A DNA stretch of 64,000 nt. It comes from Lucinisca nassula. Its lineage: Eukaryota; Mollusca; Bivalvia; Lucinida; Lucinidae. The stretch is taken from positions 147,620,082 to 147,684,081 of the forward strand of contig OY757015.1 in the NCBI GenBank assembly GCA_963580285.1. The letters are read 5' to 3'. The notes under the pieces were generated by a model. The model searched no databases and was not told the origin of the DNA. It saw only the letters and a list, made by a program, of their open reading frames with translations. Both the position numbers and the translations under genes were made by a program. This document shows positions 1-11,639 of the stretch, one piece after another; within the stretch, counting starts at the first letter, position 1, and each line of letters opens with the position of its first letter.

Positions 1-137
1 GCAATGCAATAATCATGACTTATATCCTGTAAGGGTCAATGGGCTGGATTCTATTAGCAGATTTAGTAGTCAAGTCTGTGAATTGTTAAAACTTAAGTTC
101 CTCAGGTGAGCGGTTTAGGCTCATTGAGCCTCTTGTT

Positions 138-1079
138 TTCAGATCAGCTTCAAACTTGCAGGTAACGAGGACAGACATAAAATCTCGGTTAAGTTCGATT
201 TTGGGTCGAATCGGAATATTTGCCTTGGAGTTACCTGCCCTTGAGCATAAAAAAATACGTTGTGACCACGATAGCAACTTTATTTTTATTCATATCAGCT
301 TCAAACTTGTAGGTAACGAGGACAGGCATAAAATCTCGGTTAAGTTCGATTTTGGGCCGAATCGGAATATTGACCTCGGAGTTACATGACCTTGAGAGAC
401 AAAAAAATTTGCCTATAGACTTAACGTAGGGAAAATGTTGTGACAGAAATAGAGACTTGAATTTTTAGCTCACCTGAGCCAAAGGCTCCAGTGAGCCGAT
501 AGTATACCAAGGCTCCGGAGTCTGTCGTCTGTCGTCCGTCCATCCGTCGTCCACACTTTCAATGAAGCATATCTCAGAAGGCAGTCGACCAATCTTGTTT
601 AAATTTTATGTGTAGCACCATTGGGCAAAGGGAAAGGCTGCATTAGGTTTTGGAGCTAGTCTGGTTCATTTGTTCCTTCATTCTTCTTTCTCTCCATATA
701 GAGATAATAGACCAATGTTAAATTTTTAATCAAAGATTTCTCAGGAACTATAAAAGCTAGAAGCATCAAATTTGGTATTCAATAGAATAATGATGACTTA
801 TTTTGTGTAAGAGACATTGGGCTTTCTCAGCTTATTTGTTCATCTGTTCTTTCATTCTTCTTTCTCTCCATTTTGACCAATGTTAAATTTTTGTCAAATA
901 TTTCTCAGGAACTATAGAAGCTAGAAGTCTCAAACTTGGAATGCAATGCAATAATCATGACTTATATCCTGTAAGGGTCAATGGGCTGGATTCTATTAGC
1001 AGATTTAGTAGTCAAGTCTGTGAATTGTTAAAACTTAAGTTCCTCAGGTGAGCGGTTTAGGCTCATTGAGCCTCTTGTT
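138..1079. repeat. Duplicated segment, first copy
   Basis: This segment recurs almost unchanged at 3910-4852. It joins the interior of a tandem-repeat element (138-466, units with the phrase AGGTAACGAGGACAG) to a complete hairpin-capped element (467-1079). Bases 1-137 are the 3' end of another copy and repeat 939-1079. Differences between the copies are scattered single bases, so the duplication looks recent. Confidence 0.75.
467..1079 (+). mobile_element. Hairpin-capped element, AGCTCACCTGA family
   Basis: It starts AGCTCACCTGAGCC followed by a GGCTC hairpin arm and a CGTC-rich stretch. It ends with the inverted terminus TCAGGTGAGCG, a small hairpin (AGGCTCATTGAGCCT) and CTTGTT. There is no coding capacity. 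The same layout recurs in at least ten other elements in the window. A Helitron/Helentron-like non-autonomous element is the favoured explanation, by inference only. Confidence 0.6.
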
Positions 1080-1192
1080 CACAAGACCTTTCTAGTGGTA
1101 CCAAACTTGTGACCTCGTGACCTTGACTTTGACATTTGAACTACTTTTTAAAAACTTTTACATTGGCCATAACTTTCGATTGCCAACCCAGG

Positions 1193-1337
1193 CCTATTGA
1201 TTTCATTGGGCGACAGGGCTTGAGATGTCATTTCATCTCAATGTCGGGAAAAAGTCCCACAAAATTGGAAGCAACGTCTCCAAAATGACCTTTACAGTGT
1301 TGACGGGGACGTTAAACCTCAAATCAAACAAACAAAA
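1193..1337 (+). mobile_element. SINE fragment, GACGTTAAACC-tail family
   Basis: 5'-truncated copy of a SINE-like repeat that begins near TTCATTGGGCGACAGG and ends GTTGACGGGGACGTTAAACC followed by AAACAAACAAA. Better-preserved copies lie at 31738-32004, 33415-33657 and 59405-59672. It is non-coding. Confidence 0.65.
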
Positions 1338-1523
1338 TTAACATTGGCCATAAATTTCGATTGGTAAGTGATAGGGCTTTCATATTTCACATGTCACATG
1401 ACCTTTCCAAAGATTTTGAAAAAATGTAAAATTGGCCATAAATTTCGATTGGTAAGTGATAGGGCTTTCATATTTCATGTGTATTCTATGTCACATGACC
1501 TTTCAAACGATCCCATAATTTTT

Positions 1524-3600
1524 AGCTCACCTGAGCCGAAGGCTCATGTGAGGTATTAGTATACCACGATCCGTCGTCCGTCGTCGTCCACACTTTCAAA
1601 GAAGTATATCTCCGGAACCAGTGGGCCAATCTTGATCAAATTTCATGTGAAGCATTATCAGGTAGGGGGAAAGGCTGCATACTGTTTTCGGGCAGATCGG
1701 ATTGGAACTCTGGTTGCCATGGCAACAATTAGCTACCATATACTTAACATAGGAAAAAGTTTGTCATCACTCTAGCTCCGTCAATTTTTTTCTGATTGTC
1801 TTCATTCTTGCAGATAGCGAGGACAGGCATGAAATCTCGATCAAGTTCTATTTTGGGCTGAATCGGATTATTCACTCAGGAGTTACGTGCCCTTGAGCGT
1901 TGAAAAAATTGCCTATTGACTAACATGGGGAGAATGTTGTCATCACCGTAGCTGCTTCAATTATTTTCAGATTGGCTTTATTCTTGCAGATAACCAGCAC
2001 AGCCATGAAATCTCGGTCAAGTTCGATGACTGGCAGAATCGGATCATTCACTTAGGAGTTACCTGCCCTTGTGTGTTTTTGCATTAGGGTTAATGGGAAT
2101 TAGGAAAAAGCTTGTCATCACTCTAGCTCCGTCAATTTTTTTCTGATCGACTTCATTCTTGCAGATAACGAGGACAGGCATGAAATCTCGATCAAGTTCG
2201 ATTTTGGGCTGAATCGGATTATTCACTCAGGAGTTACGTGCCCTTGAGCGTTGAAAAAATTGCCTATTGACTTAACATGGGGAGAATGTTGTCATCACAG
2301 TAGCTGCTTCAATTATTTTCAGATTGGCTTTATTCTTGCAGATAACCAGCACAGCCATGAAATCTCGGTCAAGTTCGATGACTGGCAGAATCGGATCATT
2401 CACTTAGGAGTTACCTGCCCTTGTGTGTTTTTGCATTAGGGTTAATGGGAATTAGGAAAAAGCTTGTCATCACTCTAGCTCCGTCAATTTTTTTCTGATC
2501 GACTTCATTCTTGCAGATAACGAGGACAGGCATGAAATCTCGATCAAGTTCGATTTTGGGCTGAATCGGATTATTCACTCAGGAGTTACGTGCCCTTGAG
2601 CGTTGAAAAAATTGCCTATTGACTTAACATGGGGAGAATGTTGTCATCACCGTAGCTGCTTCAATTATTTTCAGATTGGCTTTATTCTTGCAGATAACCA
2701 GCACAGCCATGAAATCTGGGTCAAGTTCTATAACTGGCAGAATCGGATCATTCACTTAGGAGTTACCTGCCCTTGTGTGTTTTTGCATTAGGGTTAATGG
2801 GAATTTCAAAAATGTATATCTTAAAGACTACTTGGCCAACTTTGATCAAATTTCATGTGTCGCATTATTGGGCAAGTGGAAAGGCTTCATTAGGTTTTCA
2901 GGCAGATCTGAGTTGAACTCTGGTTGCCATGGCAACATCTAGCTCCCATAGACTTCACATAGGAAAAAGCTTGTCATCACTCTAGCTCCGTCAATTTTTC
3001 AGCTCACCTGAGCCGAAGGCTCATGTGAGGTATTAGTATACCACGAGCCGGCGTCCGTCGTCCACACTTTCAACGAAGTATATCTCTGGAACCAGTGGGC
3101 CGGCCTTGATCAAATTTCCTATGAACCATCATCAGGTAGGGGGAAAGGCTGTATTAGGTTTTCGTGCAGATCGGATGAGAACTCTGGTTGCCACAGCAAC
3201 AAAGAGCTCCCATAGGCTTAACATAGGAAAAAGCTTGTCATCACTCTAGCTCCGTCAATTTTTTTCTGATCGACTTCATTCTTGCAGATAACGAGGACAG
3301 GCATGAAATCTCGATCAAGTTCGATTTTGGGCTGAATCGGATTATTCACTTAGGAGTTACCTGCCCTTGTGTGTTTTTGCATTAGGGTTAATGGGAATTT
3401 CAAAAATGTATATCTTAAAGACTACTTGGCCAACTTTGATCAAATTTCATGTGTCGCATTATTGGGCAAGTGGAAAGGCTTCATTAGGTTTTCAGGCAGA
3501 TCTGAGTTGAACTCTGGTTGCCATGGCAACATCTAGCTTCCATAGACTTCACATAGGAAAAAGCTTGTCATCACTCTAGCTCCGTCAATTTTTTTCTGAT
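1524..3600 (+). repeat. Tandem array of about 352-bp units inside hairpin-capped elements
   Basis: Element starts of the AGCTCACCTGAGCC type occur at 1524 and again at 3001. Between them a unit of about 352 bp repeats: the phrase TTGTCATCACTCTAGCTCC recurs at 1761, 2112 and 2464. Each unit is two diverged halves of about 175 bp, each containing CTTCATTCTTGCAGATAAC. Short ORFs here are translations of the repeat. Confidence 0.75.
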
Positions 3601-4239
3601 CGACTTCATTCTTGCAGATAACCAGTACAGGCATAAAATCTCGGTCAAGTTCGATTTTGGGCCGAATCGGATTATTTGCCTTGGAGTTACCTGCCCTTGA
3701 GCAAAAAAAAATACGTTGTGACCACGATAGCAACTTTATTTTTATTCAGATCAGCTTCAAACTTGCAGGTAACGTGGACAGGCATAAAATCTCAGTTAAG
3801 TTCGAATCGGAATATTGACCTCGGAGTTACATGACCTTGAGCGACAAAAAATTTGCCCATAGACTTTACATAGGGAAAATGTTGTGACTACGATAGCGAC
3901 TTGAATTTTTTTCAGATCAGCTTCAAACTTGCAGGTAACGAGGACAGACATAAAATCTCGGTTAAGTTCGATTTTGGGCCGAATCGGATTATTTGCCTTG
4001 GAGTTACCTGCCCTTGAGCATAAAAAAATACGTTGTGACCACGATAGCAACTTTATTTTTATTCATATCAGCTTCAAACTTGCAGGTAACGAGGACAGGC
4101 ATAAAATCTCGGTTAAGTTCGATTTTGGGCCGAATCGGAATATCGACCTCGGAGTTACGTGACCTTGAGAGACAAAAAAATTTGCCCATAGACTTAACGT
4201 AGGGAAAATGTTGTGACAGAAATAGCGACTTGAATTTTT

Positions 4240-4852
4240 AGCTCACCTGAGCCAAAGGCTCCAGTGAGCTGATAGTATACCTAGGCTCCGGAGTCCGTCG
4301 TCTGTCGTCTGTCCATCCGTCGTCCACACTTTCAATGAAGCATATCTCAGAAGGCAGTCAACCAATCTTGTTTAAATTTTATGTGCAGCACCATTGGGCA
4401 AGGGGAAAGGCTGCATTAGGTTTTGGAGCTAGTCTGGTTCATTTGTTCCTTCATTCTTCTTTCTCTCCATATAGAGATAATAGACCAATGTTAAATTTTT
4501 AATCAAAGATTTCTCAGGAACTATAAAAGCTAGAAGCATCAAATTTGGTATTCAATAGAATAATGATGACTTATTTTGTGTAAGAGACATTGGGCTTTCT
4601 CAGCTTATTTGTTCATCTGTTCTTTCATTCTTCTTTCTCTCCATTTTGACCAATGTTAAATTTTCGTCAAAGATTTCTCAGGAACTATAGAAGCTAGAAG
4701 TCTCAAACTTGGAATGCAATGCAATAATGATGACTTATATCCTGTAAGGGTCAATGGGCTGGATTCTATTAGCAGATTTAGTAGTCAAGTCTGTGAATTG
4801 TTAAAACTTAAGTTCCTCAGGTGAGCGGTTTAGGCTCATTGAGCCTCTTGTT
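4240..4852 (+). mobile_element. Hairpin-capped element, second copy
   Basis: Near-identical to 467-1079, with the same AGCTCACCTGAGCC start, TCAGGTGAGCG inverted terminus, AGGCTCATTGAGCCT hairpin and CTTGTT end. It is part of the larger duplicated segment starting at 3910. Confidence 0.6.
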
Positions 4853-5113
4853 TACCTTTGCGACCTTGACCTACTTTTTTAAGACTTGAACATTGGCCAT
4901 ACCTTTCGATTGCTTAGTGATACTGGTTTTATATTTAACATGCGCTGTCCAGGGGGCATCAGTGTTTCACAAACACATCTTGTTTTGTTGTGCCTTCTTT
5001 TAGCATGGCATACTGTAGAGATCTAGTTTTCCATCTATTCATTTGTTCACCCACCCATCAGCATTTGTGTTGGCCCAAGTGTCAGCCTTGGTTTGCATTA
5101 AGCGGTTCTAAGG

Positions 5114-5250
5114 AACATAGATTGTGGGTGCTTGTTAGAACCGCCTCGGTGAGGCGGTTCTGAGGAGTACCCACAACCAATACTTTTGAGCAAAAATTAG
5201 GAAAATAATGAATACTACAGTAAAACCCAGTTATCTCTTTATAAAGTGGT
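5114..5250 (+). mobile_element. MITE fragment with GAACCGCCTC palindromic core
   Basis: Contains the palindrome GTTAGAACCGCCTC ... GAGGCGGTTCT flanked by GGGTGCTT and AGTACCCAC arms, then the diverged AAACCCAGTT right flank shared with the copy at 6724-7006. The second arm is slightly mutated. Confidence 0.6.
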
Positions 5251-5303
5251 GGTTAGAGGGTGTTAACCCTTGTCCTGTTGAACCCTGATATGTCTTATCT
5301 TTC

Positions 5304-5366
5304 AAACAATGTAGATCCAGATCAGATGGCTTCTGAAGAAGCCATCTGATCAGGATCTACATTGTT
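5304..5366. repeat. Palindromic repeat, GATCAGATGGCTTC type
   Basis: Near-perfect inverted repeat with arms of about 30 bp around a 3-base centre. The outer arm reads AACAATGTAGATC and the inner arm GATCAGATGGCTTC. Related palindromes occur at 23566, 34540, 36412 and 53680. It lies in the intron upstream of the first PFAS exon seen here. Confidence 0.65.
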
Positions 5367-5880
5367 TGTCATTCAGATTGTGAATTTGCTGCAATAATTT
5401 GCATCAAGTAATCTGATTGGTTGATAATTGGCAGTGGGTGTGGCATATTTAAATATTCAACAGGTCAAGGGTTAATTACATGAACTTGTTAACATGATGG
5501 TGACATTATTGTTCAAGTCAGATTTATCCTCCACAGGTGCAATATAATAGTCTTCTGTTAACCCTTTTTGTACCAAATGGAATCTTCCACATATATAGCA
5601 GAAGTCTATTTCAAAATTTAGGGGTGTCAGGTTGTGTTTTCATCAGAATTTATTTGGAAAATGACTGAACTTTTAGCAAACAGTGGAGGCCCTGATCAGA
5701 CGCTGCGGCGTCTGATCTGGGTCTGCCATGTTTGTCAGGGTACCCCTTTTGGGGTACCTGGCACTAAATGGATTAAATTTGTTTTTTTTTTTTTTGCGTT
5801 TAGGAACCTGATACTGTTGGAGTTAGACAGCAAAACTTGTTTTCCCCTCACCAGTTTTATCTAACCTTTAGGTTTTGTAG

Positions 5881-6087
5881 GTCAGTCAAGTCCTAGAGTT
5901 GCTGTTCTAAGAGAGGAGGGGAGTAACAGTGACCGGGAGATGTGTGCCGCTCTACATATGGCTGGTTTTGAGGTCTGGGATGTTAACATGGAAGATCTTT
6001 GTTCAGGGGCAATTACTCTGGAGAGGTTCCATGGACTCGTATTTGTTGGAGGCTTCAGTTATGCTGATGTTTTGGGATCTGCTAAAG
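5881..6087 (+). CDS. PFAS: PFAS exon, start of the glutaminase domain
   Basis: Exon of phosphoribosylformylglycinamidine synthase, the cytosolic enzyme that converts FGAR, glutamine and ATP to FGAM in de novo purine synthesis. The exon follows an acceptor ending TTTTGTAG and ends at AAAG|GTGAAT; it begins and ends in phase 1. It encodes about 69 residues, including [28 protein letters not shown] and [17 protein letters not shown], the opening of the class I glutamine amidotransferase domain at the C terminus of animal PFAS and bacterial PurL. The glutamine-hydrolysing domain feeds ammonia to the synthase part, which must be encoded upstream of this window. A longer open frame continues past the donor to about 6384, but that is intron read-through. 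The family match is strong. Confidence 0.93.
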
Positions 6088-6197
6088 GTGAATTCTGTTT
6101 TCAAGTCTGTTTTATGGTTGCAAATTACATTTTATGGCTATGTAAAAGAAAAGACAGTTACCTTATTGATCCTTAGTAATTGGACAGGCAGGCCTAA

Positions 6198-6265
6198 GCA
6201 AACAGTGCAGACCCAGATCAGACTTCTCCTGAAGGAGAAGTCTGATCAGGGTCTACACTGTTTGC
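6198..6265. repeat. Palindromic repeat, GCAAACAGTG type
   Basis: Inverted repeat with outer arms GCAAACAGTGCAGACC and GGTCTACACTGTTTGC and inner arms GATCAGACTTCTCCT and its complement. The flank carries a shared tail (GTCCGAATTTTTAGGATTTT) also seen near 33760 and 37075. Confidence 0.7.
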
Positions 6266-6593
6266 CATTCTGTCTTCATTTTCTGGACTCCTTGCAGGTT
6301 CACAAAACAAATTTGTTAAAATTTAGAGAAATTACTGCAAATCCTCAAGGGGTCCGAATTTTTAGGATTTTCACAAGAGCTTGATCTATTCTGCTTCTTC
6401 ATATGAACTTTTAAGCTAATTTATGCCTACAGCATTGGCAATCATGACATTTCTTGCTAATAACCAAGTACTATATGGTATAGCATATGGTACCACCTAA
6501 GTATTGCTTTTTCAAATAAATTAACAAATTGTAACTTCTGACTGTACCTCATCTGTACCTCATGTATGGATTTGGTAAACACCAACTGTTGTA

Positions 6594-6615
6594 TGACGTC
6601 ATACGTATGACGTCA
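6594..6615. promoter_or_regulatory. Pair of CRE-type TGACGTCA palindromes
   Basis: Two perfect TGACGTCA octamers, each in the context GTATGACGTCATAC, start 14 bp apart in the PFAS intron. TGACGTCA is the consensus for CREB/ATF bZIP proteins. Whether they are bound is unknown; the tandem symmetry could equally be repeat-derived. Confidence 0.35.
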
Positions 6616-6723
6616 TACGGACCAATCGGGGAGCTTTCATTATCTCACAGGTAACAGACATAAAACTTGATTAGGGGTACCCCACCAGACATTTATTTTT
6701 GTACATGTTAACTAAATATATGT

Positions 6724-7006
6724 AATCATTATGATATCACACCAGTATGACATAGTGCATTTTTCACATCTCCAAAATGGCTACTTTTCTTATGAAAATC
6801 TGTGATATTTTTATTGTAAATGCTCAAAACATAGGTTGTGGGTGCTCGTTAGAACCGCCTCATTGAGGCGGTTCTAACGAGTACCCACAGCCTATGTCTT
6901 GGAGCAGAAATCAGAAAATGTAAACCACGCATAAACCCCAGTTTTCTCTATATGAAGTGGGGTTTAGGGGGGGGTCTTCATTTCACGGACTTGTTCATGT
7001 GATGTA
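6724..7006 (+). mobile_element. MITE with GAACCGCCTC palindromic core
   Basis: Central palindrome 6829-6897 (CATAGG, GTGGGTGCTCGTTAGAACC, then the reverse). The left flank carries CTCCAAAATGGCTACTTTTC. The right flank carries AAACCCCAGTTTTCTCTAT and TTGTTCATGTGATG. The same flanks occur at 38868-39117, 52215-52500 and, reversed, 54430-57460. No transposase. The termini share only a weak inverted repeat. Confidence 0.65.
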
Positions 7007-8820
7007 AATTTAATGCAACATTGTAAAAACATATATTTGTTTAAGAAAAAATAGGCAAAAACAACTCAGAAGGCCCAAAACACAGTGAAATATGCTAATA
7101 TTGATGCATGGTATACCTAATGAAATGCAATACAAAGACTAAACTCCGTTCAGATGATCTGAAACATCTTTTTTTCATTTCTCGCTTTTAATACTCATTT
7201 TAGCCCATACATCATTATTGGAAACTTTAAGACCTCACCCTCCGCCGATTTCTCCAGCAAGTCGTAAGCCTCTGCGACAGCCAGGAAAGGCTGTGATTAT
7301 TTGGAGAAAAGTGCAAAATCTAAATTTTCTTTCACAGACTAAGACATTCTGACAGGTTTGACACACCCTTTTAAACCATATATAGAGGTGGTTACTGCTC
7401 TTGTAAATTACAAGGGGGTCTTTGTTTTATTTGCACGATCACTTCATGGAAAATCATTAGCTGTGACACCACATCTGATATTGGTATGATTCTTTTTGAC
7501 CACTGTTAACAGCACATCGCCCTAGTGGCTCCCCATTCCTAGTGAGCCTGTATCTAGCCATTCGAATATGAGGTATGTCGCAATTGCATATCTATTTAAA
7601 AAGTGCATCACATGGATTTGAATAGTTATTATTTTACCTGACAATCATAGTCAAATGGACTTACTGTAATTCCCTGTGTATACCACACACTTTTTTCACC
7701 CAGAAAACGGTGAAAAAAATCCCCTGCGTCTAATACAATTCCATAGAAAAATGACGTTTTTCTCGAAAAGTCGGCAGGTCACCAAAACCCATTACTAATG
7801 CAATGTGACACTTTGAGACCCTCATAAAGTACTTTTTACATATTAATTCATTGAATCATTCATACCATTAAAAATGCAATTAATATTCCTATCTCAGACA
7901 TCGACCTTTCATCCAGATTACCTTTTATTAGCACAGTAATTGTTTATTTATTTTCCGCATTTTGACAGGAAGGTATACCTAAATTTACATAATGAACTAA
8001 GTTGCTGAATCTGAATAGACTGGTCACAAAACAGTGGTTGGTTGGAAATACAGAAATTCTGTGTTTTTGGAAACTGTTTATAATAATAAAAATAATATAT
8101 TAATAATAATAATAAAAATAGTATTGTTATTATTAATAATCATACTTATAGTATTAATAATAATAGTTAAAGTATGTCAACAAAGTTCTAAGTTGCACAG
8201 GACATCGGGTTCCTTGAAGTCTGACTGACTGTTGTTTTTAAGGTAACCGGGCGCCAAGAGCACATAGGGGCTACCCCAAGTTCGCTGACTGGGATTAGTT
8301 GTAGGTGCTGCTCTTTTCCCTGGGCTGCCAATATGCCGACTCCTGTCGACTTGACAGTTATCAACTAGCCAATTGGGAGTGAGGTGACTTCTTTCGTGGA
8401 GGATGTAAGAAGTAGGTCAATCCCACTTCTCCCATTCCCCGCTTAAGATGTCATGTAGGCACAGAACGCACCCAATGTCATGCGTTTGTCCTGTAAAATG
8501 AGCAGTCCTCTGGTGGGGTTCGAATTTTGAATGCAAATGCAGACCAATGGTCGGGCTCTAGAATGTGGTGAAACGTTGCCAATTCCGGCTGCAAAATGTT
8601 TCAGTACACAGCCCTTTGTCTGACCGAGGAAAAAAGCTTCTCATGCATTATCGGTTTTGGCTTCAATTAGACTCTACCCCCACTCCTGTCATGGTAGAGA
8701 AAACGCCTGTGGGCACAGTGCTTGTTAAAGGGTGATAATGCATCTAATTTTGAATTTTGAACGGCAACCAAAAGTGAGCCAGGAAGGGTTACTATTAGAC
8801 CAGCCAATTTCGGCTATTGC
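7007..8820. other. Intronic stretch, little recognisable
   Basis: No gene is supported. A TAA/AT-rich microsatellite occupies about 8075-8170. Bases 8245-8480 resemble 15000-15130 (shared phrase TCGTGGAGGATG and GATGTCATGT), an unidentified dispersed repeat. Confidence 0.5.
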
Positions 8821-9298
8821 AGAGTGTCCTAGTACCCGTGCTCGGTTTCCAGTCATTTCGTACCCTAGTCATTTCGTACCCAAGTCATTTCGTACCATTT
8901 TGGTCATTTCTTACCCGTTTTATTTTTCATTTTGGTCATTTCGTACCCATTTTGTTCATTTTGTACCAACTTTGGTCATTTCGTACCCACATTTATTTTT
9001 TTCTGGGAATCGATTTTGGTCATTTCATACCCAGTTTTTCAAAAACAGGTACGAATTGACTTTGGTGTGCTGAATTGTTTTAAAGCAGATTTTACAAGTA
9101 ACGGGTAACTTTGGTGTGTAATGGCTTGGTTTAGAGTATGGCCTAAGATGGGGCTCTAGTTAAAAAGAAGATATTTGTTTTACTTATTTTTTATTTTAAC
9201 AAAATTTAACATAATATTGAACATACTAATACCGTGTAACAATCCAAACAGATTTTACAATATCATACAATGTATTTTGCAAGTCACCGGGGTTATAG

Positions 9299-9592
9299 CT
9301 TGCCTCGGTAGCTCAGTCGGATGCGTGCCTGACTGGTGATCAGGAGGACGCTGTTCGATACCTGCCGGGGTCGGCAACATTCTTACGTGGAGATTGATCG
9401 TGAAATCTTTTCTACGGTCATTCTCTCCCTTCCTTTGATTCAAGAAGGATAGTTTTCAGTTTCTTGCGAAAGAATGTGCACTGCTTACATATAAGCCAGC
9501 CCAGACAATGTGTGGATAGATAAACTGCCTGGCCCAAAATGACCCTAAAATAATGTTGACTGGGCCGTCAAACTCCAATACAAACAGCTATA
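9299..9592 (+). mobile_element. tRNA-derived SINE (TAGCTCAGTCGG head)
   Basis: The head resembles a tRNA: A box GGTAGCTCAGTCGG, a CCTGA/TCAGG anticodon stem, a TGTTCGATACC B box and a GGGGT 3' arm. The body contains GATTGATCGTGAAATC and the tail reads GTTGACTGGGCCGTCAAAC. Other copies are 24553-25275 (split by a transposon) and 62960-63226 (minus strand). Confidence 0.7.
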
Positions 9593-10088
9593 GTTTATGC
9601 GAGTATGTGAGTATTCAAAAACAAGAAGTCACCCTGCATCATTATGTGTTCAGTTAATGCCTACTACTGTCAAACATAGTTTATGCTTGAAACTGTACCA
9701 CAGAGTTTCCACAATCAACACAGAACACAATGTACACCCATATTAATTCAAACACAGGTTTTGAGTCCTTGTTGGAGACTATAACAAAGAATTCCCACAA
9801 CATATGTTTTGACCACAATAAAACACAAAGTATACTAATGAAAATTCCACTTTTCTGTATGTTAAGTGAGGTTTACATTAAGTGAGGTTTACATGTGTTC
9901 ATCACATGGACTCGTTAAGTTAATAGATGCACATCACTACTATTGCTAAATAGAAAACAACTACTCGACAACATCCCCATTTGAGTTCGTCGGAGCGTAC
10001 ACCATTGAACAAGACTTCAGAAGCTGTGATGTGGTCTTCTTTCCTGTTCTATACTCATCCACGCCTAAGATATGATCCATTGATCGCT

Positions 10089-10122
10089 TTCCATCCATCC
10101 ACCCATCCATCCATCCATCCCA
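10089..10122. repeat. ATCC microsatellite
   Basis: Short array of ATCC/CATC tetramers inside the foldback-like element; no further function is evident. Confidence 0.7.
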
Positions 10123-10909
10123 CTGCCAAAATATAAAAAGGCTTTGAAAATTGTCGTCCTATTGTGTGGCAAAATAGCAGTTTAGTTATCATAATAAAAG
10201 ACACGAAAAATTAACAAGAAAACAATTTATTGCAGACATTCTTGAGCCGCTGTCATGCTCCCGTCTGTCCATCTATCCATAATGGTCCGGATAATGGTGT
10301 TTATAAAATCACAAAAATATATTGAATGGTTTTTGCAATAGCAAGTTCCTTCTTAACTATATACATGTACAGTGTATTTAAACTTGCCACTTACAATGCC
10401 AGATGAACTATTATTAGCCCTGTCCAACCATCAGTCTGTCCGTCCAAAACAACACAGTATGTACCAGGTACGATATTACCAAATGACTTGGTGCTAAAGT
10501 CATTTCGTATCCATTTTGGTCAATTCGTACCCGGTACGAAATGACCAAAACGGTTCCGAAATGACTTGGGTACGAAATGGTTGTTAGTGGGTACGAAATG
10601 ACCAAATAGCAGGTACGAAATGACCAAAATGGTACGAAAGACTAGGGTACGAAATGACTTGGGTACGAAATGACCCGTTACCCCGTGCTCTACCACCCTG
10701 AAAACACGCCTATGTTTTATCTCCACCCCCAGGTCTCTACGAGGGTATTCTTGGTAGTATTGTATACTACTGGCCCCTAGCTGCGTTGTGTTGGGATGTC
10801 ATGTTTTGGTGTTTTTTAGCTCACCTGACCGAAGGTCATGGTGAGCTTTTGTGACAGTAAGATGTCCGGCGTCGTCGTGCGTCGTCCGTCGTCCGTCGTG
10901 CGTAAACTT

Positions 10910-11620
10910 TTTCTTGTGAACACACTAGAGGCCACAGTTTTGGTCCAATTATCATCAAACTTGCTCAGAATGATAATCATGACAATATCTCGGTCAAGTT
11001 CGAATTTGGGTCATGTCGGGTAAAAAAGTAGGTCAGTAGGTCAAATCATAGAAAAACCTTGTGAACACTCGAGAGGCCACAATTTTGGTCCAATCATCAT
11101 CAAACTTGCTCAGAATGATCATTGTGACAATATTTTAGTGAAGTTTGAATATGGATCATGTCGGCTTAAAAAGTAGGTCAGCGGGTCAAATCATAGAAAA
11201 ACCTTGTGAACACCCTAGAGGCCACAATTTTGGTCCAATCATAATCAAACTTGCTCAGAATGATCATCATGACAATATCTTGGTCAAGTTCGAATATGGG
11301 TCATGTCCGGTCAAAAAGTAGGTCAGTAGGTCAAATCATAGAAAAACCTTGTGAACACTCTGAAGGCCACTGTTTTGGTCCAATTATCATGAAACTTGCT
11401 CAGAATGACCATTGTGACAATATTTCAGTCCAGTTCGAATATGGGTCATATCGGGTTAAAAAGTAGGTCAGCGGGTCAAATCATACAAAAACCTTGTGAA
11501 CACCCTAGGGGCCACAATTTTGGTCCAATCTTAATCAAACTTGCTCAGAATGATCATCATGACAATATCTCGGTCAAGTTTGAATATGGGTCAAATGGTT
11601 CCGGTCCGTTGCACATCTAG
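10910..11620 (+). repeat. Tandem array, 145-bp unit
   Basis: The phrase ACCTTGTGAACAC recurs at 11056, 11201, 11346 and 11491, a 145-bp period. Each unit contains AAACTTGCTCAGAATGA and AAAAAGTAGGTCAG. The same unit, more diverged, fills 40620-41690. Confidence 0.85.
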
Positions 11621-11639
11621 GTCACAGGAGCCAAAAACA

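Larger units (their letters stand above)
8852..10690. mobile_element. Foldback-like element with minisatellite termini
   Basis: The left end (8852-9045) is a tandem array of a unit of about 20 bp reading GTCATTTCGTACCC. The right end (about 10447-10683) is the same unit in reverse (GGGTACGAAATGAC). Both outer ends lie next to CCCGTGCTC-type sequence. Long inverted termini made of short tandem repeats are the hallmark of foldback elements. The interior holds a SINE (9299) and degenerate MITE sequence but no transposase. Confidence 0.5.

Noticed and set aside
5929..6384. 151-codon open frame overlapping the first PFAS exon
   Set aside because: It is in a different frame from the PFAS reading and runs past the GT donor at 6088 into a palindromic repeat.
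9299..9375. Possible functional tRNA gene
   Set aside because: The T arm is imperfect and the sequence belongs to a SINE with body and tail, found again at 62960-63226.
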